Assembly: GCF_021044565.1 (NCBI RefSeq)
Contig: NZ_CP087997.1
Span: forward strand, 3,286,001-3,350,000
Direction: 5' to 3'
DNA from: Subtercola endophyticus
GTDB lineage: Bacteria > Actinomycetota > Actinomycetes > Actinomycetales > Microbacteriaceae
Length of the DNA: 64,000 nucleotides
Position numbers and translations under genes: made by a program. How positions within the stretch are numbered: the stretch's first letter is position 1; each line of letters starts with the position of its first letter. Below are positions 45,777 through 52,161 of this stretch, one piece after another. The notes under the pieces were generated by a model. That model ran no database searches, was not told where the DNA came from, and saw nothing but the letters and a program-made list of their open reading frames with translations.

Positions 45777-45845
45777 GTGCTCGGCGCACCAAGAATCGCC
45801 GATCCAGTTCTGCCCGCAGTGCGCCGCAGAGGCGGCGGCGCACAA

Positions 45846-47132
45846 TCAAGCGCTGAATCTGCCGGTGCGCTCGCGGGCAGCGGGGGCCGCGAGCGCGGCG
45901 AGCACGAGCAGAACGAGCACCACGAAAAGGGCGTTCAGGATGCCGAAGTGCTGGCCGAGAAAGCCGAGCAGCGGGGGCCCGGCCAGAAACGCGATGTAAC
46001 CGATGATCGCGACGGCACTGACCCGGGCGGCGGCGGTTTTCGGGTCGTCTGAGGCCGCCGAGATTCCCACGGGAAACCCGAGCGATGCGCCGATTCCCCA
46101 CAGCGCGGCACCGATCATGGCCGTGGGCAGACCGGGCGCCAGGATGAACGCGAGCAACCCGATCGCCCCCACCAGAGCTGAGATGCGCAGCACCGGCACC
46201 CGCCCGAACCGGTCGAGAACGGGGCCGCCCGCGATGCGGCCGACGGTCATCGCCACGACGAACACGCCGAACATCAGCGCGCCGGTGGTGTTGTCTTCGT
46301 GGTGGCCGTCGACGGTGGCGAGCGCGATCCAGTCGTTTGCTGAGCCTTCGGCGAACGCCATACCGAGGATGATCAACCCGATCAAGAGCAGCCGGGTATC
46401 GGCCCACACTGAGAGCGACTCTTTCACGCGCATCCGGAACGGAGTCTTGGCGCTGGTGGAGGGGTCTTCGACGTCGACGGTCTGCGGGATGAACCGCACG
46501 ACGATGACGCCGGCGACCACGATCAGCACGGCCATGAGCCCGAGGTTCCAGCTCACGGGGACGTTGAGGGCGGATGCCGCGGCCCCGAGCCCGGCTCCGA
46601 CCACGGTGCCGAAGCTGAAGAAGGCGTGCATGAGCGGCATGAGTGTGCGGCCGATGGCGCGCTCGCTTGCGGCGCCCTCCACGTTCATCTGTACGTCGAG
46701 CGATCCGTTGCCGAACCCGAAGATGGCCAGAAAGAGGGTGGCGAGCGCGGGCTCGGGAAGGATCGCGGCGCTGATTCCGACCCCGGCGAGGCCGACGGCG
46801 GCGATGGTGAGCGAGAAGACGATGCCGCGCCGCGGGCCGAATGCGGCCAAGATCTGCGGGGCGACGACAAGCCCGATGATCGACCCGATCGACAGGCCCA
46901 GGATGACCAGGCCGACCGCTGCGGTGTCGAGATGCAGTTGATCGCGCACGGCCGGCAGGCGTGCAACCCAGGTTGCCATCGACAGGCCGCTCAGAGCGAA
47001 GATGATGAAGACGGCGTTGCGCCAGGCGATGAGGTGGCGCGGCGTCGATGCCGGAGTGCTCGGAGTGCTCACCGCGGTCGCGTCGGCATCGGGCGCCCCG
47101 AGGGGTGGGCGGGCATCCGCGGGCTGGGGCAT
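45846..47132 (-). CDS. Major facilitator superfamily transporter
   Basis: 428 aa with 12 predicted membrane helices. The motif-A-like loop between helices 2 and 3 is APQILAAFGPRRG, and the second-half loop is GGPVLDRFGRVPVLR. It resembles the FucP/YbjJ-like and sugar-efflux branch of the MFS. The N-terminal 30 residues are Ala/Pro/Thr-rich. It is divergent from a LacI-type regulator, which probably controls it through the palindrome at 47169-47184. The substrate is unknown. Confidence 0.88.
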   Translation of the reverse strand: MPQPADARPPLGAPDADATAVSTPSTPASTPRHLIAWRNAVFIIFALSGLSMATWVARLPAVRDQLHLDTAAVGLVILGLSIGSIIGLVVAPQILAAFGPRRGIVFSLTIAAVGLAGVGISAAILPEPALATLFLAIFGFGNGSLDVQMNVEGAASERAIGRTLMPLMHAFFSFGTVVGAGLGAAASALNVPVSWNLGLMAVLIVVAGVIVVRFIPQTVDVEDPSTSAKTPFRMRVKESLSVWADTRLLLIGLIILGMAFAEGSANDWIALATVDGHHEDNTTGALMFGVFVVAMTVGRIAGGPVLDRFGRVPVLRISALVGAIGLLAFILAPGLPTAMIGAALWGIGASLGFPVGISAASDDPKTAAARVSAVAIIGYIAFLAGPPLLGFLGQHFGILNALFVVLVLLVLAALAAPAARERTGRFSA

Positions 47133-47168
47133 GGTGCATCCTGAGTCTTCGAGTGGGGGCCGGCCAGA

Positions 47169-47184
47169 ATCGAATCGATTCGAT
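47169..47184. promoter_or_regulatory. LacI-type operator between MFS and regulator genes
   Basis: ATCGAATCGATTCGAT is a perfect 16-bp palindrome with a central CG step, the hallmark of LacI/GalR-family operators. It lies 36 bp from the MFS start and 23 bp from the proposed regulator start, so one site could control both divergent genes. Confidence 0.7.
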
Positions 47185-47207
47185 CGGTGTGCACTACGCT
47201 ATTCGAT

Positions 47208-48377
47208 GTGAGTGCACAGAATCAACCTCACGCGGCGAAAGCAGCGAAAGCGGCGCATGCGGCGAGTGCAGCGAGAGCGGCGAACACGGGCCAGGTGACC
47301 CACACGGCCCGGTCGACCCTGGCCGACGTCGCGAAGCGAGCCGGGGTATCGGGCTCGACGGCCTCGCTCGCGTTCAGCGGCGGATCCATCTCGGTTGCCA
47401 CGCGCGAGCGCGTCATGACGGCGGCTCGCGAACTCAACTATTCGGGCCCCGACCCGCGGGCGCGGTCGCTGCGGCAGGGGCGCTCGGGCATCGTCGGGGT
47501 GATCATCGAAGATCGGGTGTTGAACTCGTTCCGCGACCCGATGACGCTCGCCGCGCTCGACGGCATCTCGCAAGAGTTGGGCGAGGGCAGCGGGATGCTC
47601 TTACTCACCGCTGTCGGAGATGGAGAGTCGACCATCCAGAGTGCCGTCTTCGACGCGGCCATCTTCATGGGCTGCAGCCCGCACCTGGCGCGGTCGATCG
47701 AGATCATGCGGCAGCGCAACATTCCGATGGTGGCCATCGAGGGGCAGGCGTTCGACGGCGTTCTGGCGGTGAGTCTTGACAATCGTGAGGCCGCTCGGCA
47801 GATCGCGCAGGTGGTGCGTGATTTCGGGCACACCCGCGTGGCCACGGTGACCCTTCCGCTCGATGCGCTGCGGTCGCTGCGCTCTCTCGACGACGAGATC
47901 GTGGCAACTGCGACCACGGCCGTGTCGATCGACCGGCTCGAAGGTGCGCGCGACGTCTTTCCGGGCATCGAGGGTGTCGTCGCCGCGAGTTCGTCGAGCG
48001 AAGACGGCCGTGAGGCGGGATTGCGCCTGTTGGCCGGGCCAGACCTGCTCGCGGCCCCGGCGTCGAGCCGGCCGACCGCGATTCTGGCGCAGAGCGATCT
48101 GCTCGCCGTCGGCGTGATTCGCGCGGCCGAGCAACTCGGGCTCGCGGTTCCGGGCGACCTTACGGTCGTGGGCTTCGACGGGGCCCGCATCGAGGGATTC
48201 AGCGACTACGAGCTCACTACGATGAAGCAGCCCGCCACCGAGAAGGGCCGGGCGGCAGGTGCTGCGGTCACGGCGCTGCTGGCGGGCGAGCCGGCGGCAG
48301 ACGTGTCGTTCGCGTCGGTGCTGCGCATGGGCAATACGGCGGGGCCGGTTCCCGTCGCCTCTCTTGCGATTTCGTAG
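47208..48377 (+). CDS. LacI/GalR-family transcriptional regulator
   Basis: 389 aa from GTG 47208 (GTG 47187 also open). A non-conserved Ala/Lys-rich leader (AKAAKAAHAASAARAA) precedes the LacI helix-turn-helix (STLADVAKRAGVSGSTASLA; about residues 38-60). A periplasmic-binding-protein-like sensor domain follows, with GVIIEDRVLNSF, TAILAQSDLLAVGVI and LTVVGFDGARIEGF. There is no Shine-Dalgarno before GTG 47208, but TACGCT at 47195-47200 would place the transcript start at or very near it, so the mRNA may be leaderless. Probable regulator of the divergent MFS gene. Confidence 0.88.
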   Translation: MSAQNQPHAAKAAKAAHAASAARAANTGQVTHTARSTLADVAKRAGVSGSTASLAFSGGSISVATRERVMTAARELNYSGPDPRARSLRQGRSGIVGVIIEDRVLNSFRDPMTLAALDGISQELGEGSGMLLLTAVGDGESTIQSAVFDAAIFMGCSPHLARSIEIMRQRNIPMVAIEGQAFDGVLAVSLDNREAARQIAQVVRDFGHTRVATVTLPLDALRSLRSLDDEIVATATTAVSIDRLEGARDVFPGIEGVVAASSSSEDGREAGLRLLAGPDLLAAPASSRPTAILAQSDLLAVGVIRAAEQLGLAVPGDLTVVGFDGARIEGFSDYELTTMKQPATEKGRAAGAAVTALLAGEPAADVSFASVLRMGNTAGPVPVASLAIS

Positions 48378-48471
48378 GAGAATCGGCAAGGGTGCCGGGC
48401 TATAGACGCCTGACCGTCGATATCTCCTCCGAAATTCAGCGACTGGTCGTGCCCGCGTAGGCTCCTTACTT

Positions 48472-49461
48472 ATGCAGCTCACCATTCTCGGATCCGCTAC
48501 GCCGTACCCCGTGCCCGGCAACGCGTGCTCGGGGTACCTGCTGCAGGGCGGCGCGACTTCCCTCTGGATCGACGCCGGTACCGGCACGCTCGCCGAGCTG
48601 CAGCGGCACATCGCTCTCACCGACCTCGACGCCATCTTCATCTCGCATCGGCACGCCGACCATACGGCTGACCTGCTCGTGGCGTACTACGCGCTGCGGT
48701 TCAGCTCGCTGTGGGGTGGCGCGGCTGGGTCTGGGGTTGCGGCTGGGGCTGGGGTTGCGGCTGGGGCTCGGTCTGGGTCTGCGGCTGGGGCTGTGTCTGG
48801 TTCTGGCGCTGCGTCGCAGTCGCACGCGCGGCGCCGCATCCGCGTGTTCGGGCCGGAGGCGCTGGCCGAGCGCCTGGCCGAATTCCTGGGTCCGGATGCT
48901 CTGCAGGGCCTGCACGAGGTATTCGACTTCACCGAAATGAGCGGGTGGGCAGACGCCGTCGTGGGCGACCTGGCCCTCTCGTGGGGCCCGGTCTCGCACG
49001 GAGTCCCTGCGTTCGCGCTCACCGCGACCGGGCCCGCCGGTGCGTCGATCGGCTCAAGCTCAGCCGTCGCTTCCAGCGACACTGCGACGCTCAGCGACGC
49101 CGGTGCCGCTGCGCCCTCGAGCGACCGTGTCGGCGGCACTTCGCCGTACACCACCCCCGTCCTCACCTCGACCTTCACGTACTCGGGCGACACCGCACCG
49201 TGCACCTCGCTCGTCGAGATGGCCGAAGAGTCGAGCGTGCTGCTCTGCGAGGTCGGCTACAACCGCGACGCCCTCGGCGAGCCGGCCGTGCACCACACTC
49301 CCGAAGACGCCGGTCGCACCGCGACCGCCGCCGGAGTCTCCACGATCATCCTGACCCACGTCGCCGACGACCTCGCCCCCGCCGACGCTGCCCGCCGTGC
49401 CGCCGCCCACTTCGCCGGCACCATCGAGCTCGCGACTCCCGGACGCGCCTTCGCCCTCTGA
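48472..49461 (+). CDS. MBL-fold metallo-hydrolase (RNase Z-like) with low-complexity insert
   Basis: 329 aa. The N-terminus MQLTILGSATPYPVPGNACS and zinc motif SHRHADHTADL (H59, H61, D63, H64) match the beta-lactamase-fold group that includes RNase Z and arylsulfatase-type hydrolases. A later VLLCEVGYNRDA and the final ILTHVADDLAPADAARRAA carry further zinc ligands. Residues 82-117 are a Gly/Ala/Ser-rich insert encoded by a tandem repeat. The substrate is unknown. Confidence 0.85.
   Translation: MQLTILGSATPYPVPGNACSGYLLQGGATSLWIDAGTGTLAELQRHIALTDLDAIFISHRHADHTADLLVAYYALRFSSLWGGAAGSGVAAGAGVAAGARSGSAAGAVSGSGAASQSHARRRIRVFGPEALAERLAEFLGPDALQGLHEVFDFTEMSGWADAVVGDLALSWGPVSHGVPAFALTATGPAGASIGSSSAVASSDTATLSDAGAAAPSSDRVGGTSPYTTPVLTSTFTYSGDTAPCTSLVEMAEESSVLLCEVGYNRDALGEPAVHHTPEDAGRTATAAGVSTIILTHVADDLAPADAARRAAAHFAGTIELATPGRAFAL
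48721..48804 (+). repeat. In-gene minisatellite (18- and 24-bp units)
   Basis: Units at 48721-48738, 48739-48756, 48757-48780 and 48781-48804 all start GCGGCTGGG. The strand is very poor in adenine and has several GGGG runs, so it could form a G-quadruplex. It is inside the MBL gene and keeps the frame. Confidence 0.8.
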
Positions 49462-49492
49462 CCTCACTCGCGCGATCGCTCAGGCGAGAGTG

Positions 49493-49548
49493 CACTTCAA
49501 GTTTTATAGACGAGCGCACACTTTTCTAGACAACCGTCAACTTAAGTG
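49493..49548. promoter_or_regulatory. Inverted repeat around the promoter of the wHTH-nucleotidyltransferase gene
   Basis: CACTTCAAGTT (49493-49503) and AACTTAAGTG (49539-49548) form an inverted repeat with one extra base in the left arm. Between them lies TATAGA (49505-49510), a possible -10 box. This may be the site where the winged helix of the downstream protein regulates its own operon. Confidence 0.45.
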
Positions 49549-49581
49549 TAACGATGGAACTCGAGCGCGGGAGGAGACGAC

Positions 49582-50205
49582 ATGCGACTCCAGAATCCGT
49601 TTGCGGCTGTCAGCACGACGGGGCTTGACTCTCAAGTGCTGACCGTGTTGGCTAGAATTGAGCAGTATTTGACTATTGCTCAGATTCATCAACTGTTACC
49701 CGAGGAAGGTTCGACGCAAGGGGTGCGCAACACGGTAGTTCGTCTGACCGAGCAAGGAACTCTGCTTGAACGTGCCACGGGCCGCAGCGTCGCCTATGCG
49801 TTCAATCGGGATCACTTGTTGGCCGATGCAGTGCTTCGTATTGCCAACGCGAAGAGTGAGCTGGTCGACCGAATGCGCGAGAGCATCGCCGAATGGGAGT
49901 TTGCGCCGCTGACGGTCAAGATCTTCGGGTCGGCAGCTCGAAATGACATGCGTTCGGAGAGCGACATCGACGTGCTCATCGTCGCCGCAGATTCGGTGAG
50001 CGAAGTCGTGTTGGAGGCGTCAGTCGGCAGGTTCGCATCGCTGGCGAGCCGGTGGACCGGCAATGACGTGCGCCCGCTGGTGTACCGCAGTTCAGAAGTG
50101 GGTCCGGCCAGCATTTTCACTTCGATTCTCGAGCACAGCATCGATGTTTCGGGAGAACCGACGTGGCTTCGTAGGCACGTTCGAAAGGAACGTACGGCGG
50201 CGTGA
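49582..50205 (+). CDS. Winged-helix DNA-binding domain fused to a MNT-type nucleotidyltransferase (putative antitoxin)
   Basis: 207 aa. Residues 1-75 look like a winged helix (IEQYLTIAQIHQLLPEEGS, then VRNTVVRLTEQGTLLERATG). Residues 105-190 form a minimal nucleotidyltransferase domain with the signature KIFGSAARNDMRSESDIDVL (GS and DxD). In HEPN-MNT systems the nucleotidyltransferase adds nucleotides to the HEPN toxin and inactivates it. The fused DNA-binding domain is not part of the standard two-gene design and suggests autoregulation. The stop overlaps the next gene by GTGA. Confidence 0.8.
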   Translation: MRLQNPFAAVSTTGLDSQVLTVLARIEQYLTIAQIHQLLPEEGSTQGVRNTVVRLTEQGTLLERATGRSVAYAFNRDHLLADAVLRIANAKSELVDRMRESIAEWEFAPLTVKIFGSAARNDMRSESDIDVLIVAADSVSEVVLEASVGRFASLASRWTGNDVRPLVYRSSEVGPASIFTSILEHSIDVSGEPTWLRRHVRKERTAA

Positions 50206-50603
50206 ACCCGCGAAGCTCGAAAATCAGAACGATCATCGCGGACAAGGCGGTGCAGCAGGGCCGGCTCGCGAAGGCCCGACAGTTCATGCTCGTGGCAGAT
50301 GAAGCTCGGGAACTCTCCGACGGAGATGGCGTTTCCGACGCCGCTGTGACGCTCTACGTCCACGCTGGCATCGCCGCGGCCGATGCGATTTGCGCTGGCG
50401 CCCTCGGCAGGCATGCTCACGGTCAAGACCACCAAGATGCGATTGCGTTGCTCGCCTCAGTCGACAAGCAGGCAGCTACTTCTCTGAGCGTTCCGCTGGG
50501 CATGAAGACACGCGCCGGTTACGGGCACGATCCGATAAGCGAAACAAACCTGACCCGCGCCGAACGTGCTGCGCGGTCGCTGGTAGAGAACGCTTCGCTG
50601 TAA
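50202..50603 (+). CDS. HEPN-domain protein (putative toxin RNase)
   Basis: 133-aa all-alpha protein. IIADKAVQQGRLAKARQFM is the HEPN first helix. An RNase-type Rx6H motif is present as RHAHGQDH (about residues 73-80). It directly overlaps the nucleotidyltransferase gene, the standard HEPN-MNT order. The GTG start at 50202 overlaps the previous stop. HEPN toxins cut RNA and stop growth. An alternative is an inactive or housekeeping HEPN protein (SAV_6107-like). Confidence 0.75.
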   Translation: MNPRSSKIRTIIADKAVQQGRLAKARQFMLVADEARELSDGDGVSDAAVTLYVHAGIAAADAICAGALGRHAHGQDHQDAIALLASVDKQAATSLSVPLGMKTRAGYGHDPISETNLTRAERAARSLVENASL

Positions 50604-50614
50604 TCCTCAGCGCG

Positions 50615-51982
50615 TCAGCGCGAAGCGCCGCTGAGCATCCACCGATCCCCGCGAGCCCGCAGCCCCAGCGTGAGCGCCCGCGCGCCCATGTAGCCGTACC
50701 CGAAGGCGGCCCAGAGCCAGACGAGCGCAGCGTCTCCGGGCGGGTGAAAGAGCACCACGAGAGCCAGCAGCGGCGCGTAACACGCGATGTTCACGAGACC
50801 GGTGAGCGCGAGGTACCGGGCGTCGCCGGCGCCGATGAGCACTCCGTCGAGCACGAACACGTACCCGGCGAGCGGGATGCCGACGGCCATGGTGAGCACC
50901 GTGACCGTGAGCGCGTGCTGCACCTCGGCGCTCGGCGAGAACACCGGCCCGAGCAGCGGCGCGATGAGCGCGAGCCCGGCGCCGAGCACGAACCCCGAAC
51001 CCAGGCCCCACCGAATGAGCCGCCGCGTCACCAGCGCAACGCGCGGGGCATCGCCGGCACCGAGCCCGTGGCCGATCATCGCCTGCCCGGCGATGGCGAG
51101 AGCATCCAGTATGAATGCCAGGGTCGAGAACACGGTCAGCGCGATTTGAAAGGCCCCGAGCTGCGCCACGCCGAACGTCGCCGCTACCGCGACCGTCGCA
51201 AGCATCGCTGCCCGCAGACTCAGGGTCCGGATGAACAGCCACCCACCCGACGAGGCGGCCGAACTCACGCCGTCGAGCCCCGGCCGCAGCCGGGCACCGG
51301 ATGCCCGTGCGGCCCGCACCGCAATGACGATGTAGACCGCCGCCATCGCCCACTGCGCCACCACGGTTCCGGCCGCAGAGCCTACGATGCCCCAGCCGAG
51401 CCCGTAGATGAACACCGCGTTGAGGCCGGCGTTCGCGGCGAATCCTGAGACGGCGACGACGAGTGGCGTGCGGGTGTTCTGCAGCCCGCGCAGCAGTCCG
51501 GTCGCCGCGATGACGAGCAGCATGGCGGGGATTCCGGCGAGCGAGATGTGCAGGTACGTGACGGCGTCGGCAGCGACGAGCGGATCGTTCGTGAAGAGGC
51601 CGACCACGCCGCCCGAGCCGAGCAACCCGAGCGCGACCACCACGATGCCGAGCCCGAGGGCGAGCCACATGCCGTCGATGCCGGCGCGGATGGCCCCGGT
51701 TCGATCGCCAGCCCCGAGCCGGCGCGCGACGGCCGGCGTGGTGGCGTAGGCGAGAAACACCAGCAGCCCGATGGCGGTCTGGATGATCGCACTCGCGATG
51801 CCGAGCGCCGCCAGCGGTACCTCGCCCAGGTGCCCCACGAGGGCAGTATCCGTCAGCAGAAACAGCGGCTCGGCGACGAGCGCGCCCAGCGCGGGCCCGG
51901 CCAGCCGCAGGATGTCCCGGTCGAGCTCCCGGCGCAAGCCCCGCGCGGCGCCGTGGCTTCGTGCTGGCGGCTTCTCGGGCAT
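50615..51982 (-). CDS. MATE-family efflux transporter (DinF-type)
   Basis: 455 aa with 12 membrane helices in two six-helix halves. N-terminal ILRLAGPALGALVAEPLFLL and LVGHLGEVPLAALGIAS are characteristic of MATE/DinF, and the second half repeats the pattern (LSLRAAMLATVAVAATFG). Such pumps exchange Na+ or H+ for cationic drugs or metabolites. ATG 51982 (MPEKPPARSHG) is chosen; the upstream in-frame stretch runs through the long hairpin at 52025 and is unlikely to be coding. Confidence 0.9.
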   Translation of the reverse strand: MPEKPPARSHGAARGLRRELDRDILRLAGPALGALVAEPLFLLTDTALVGHLGEVPLAALGIASAIIQTAIGLLVFLAYATTPAVARRLGAGDRTGAIRAGIDGMWLALGLGIVVVALGLLGSGGVVGLFTNDPLVAADAVTYLHISLAGIPAMLLVIAATGLLRGLQNTRTPLVVAVSGFAANAGLNAVFIYGLGWGIVGSAAGTVVAQWAMAAVYIVIAVRAARASGARLRPGLDGVSSAASSGGWLFIRTLSLRAAMLATVAVAATFGVAQLGAFQIALTVFSTLAFILDALAIAGQAMIGHGLGAGDAPRVALVTRRLIRWGLGSGFVLGAGLALIAPLLGPVFSPSAEVQHALTVTVLTMAVGIPLAGYVFVLDGVLIGAGDARYLALTGLVNIACYAPLLALVVLFHPPGDAALVWLWAAFGYGYMGARALTLGLRARGDRWMLSGASR

Positions 51983-52024
51983 CCCTTCACCGTACCCCCG
52001 CCCCCTCGTGCCGGAACTCCCTCC

Positions 52025-52082
52025 TCGACTTTGCGAAAAGGCCCCCAAAAACCAGCGGATGGGGGCCTTTTCGCAAAGTCGA
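52025..52082. terminator. Perfect 22-bp inverted repeat between divergent genes
   Basis: Arms at 52025-52046 (TCGACTTTGCGAAAAGGCCC and two more C) and 52061-52082 (exact complement) with a 14-nt loop. GC-rich stem flanked by AAAA/TTTT makes it look like a bidirectional terminator, but both neighbours (MATE on the minus strand, M13 peptidase on the plus strand) start here and none ends here. Confidence 0.6.
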
Positions 52083-52122
52083 TTGCGGGGAGGGCGAGGA
52101 AGAGGGGAGGGGGGCAGGAGGC

Positions 52123-52150
52123 ACCCAGCCAGATGTCTGGAGGGCTGGGT
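52123..52150 (+). promoter_or_regulatory. Small hairpin just upstream of the M13 peptidase gene
   Basis: ACCCAGCC (52123-52130) and GGCTGGGT (52143-52150) form an 8-bp stem 11 bp before the ATG, next to the AGGGTTGGGA Shine-Dalgarno region. It may affect ribosome access. Confidence 0.35.
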
Positions 52151-52161
52151 AGGGTTGGGAT

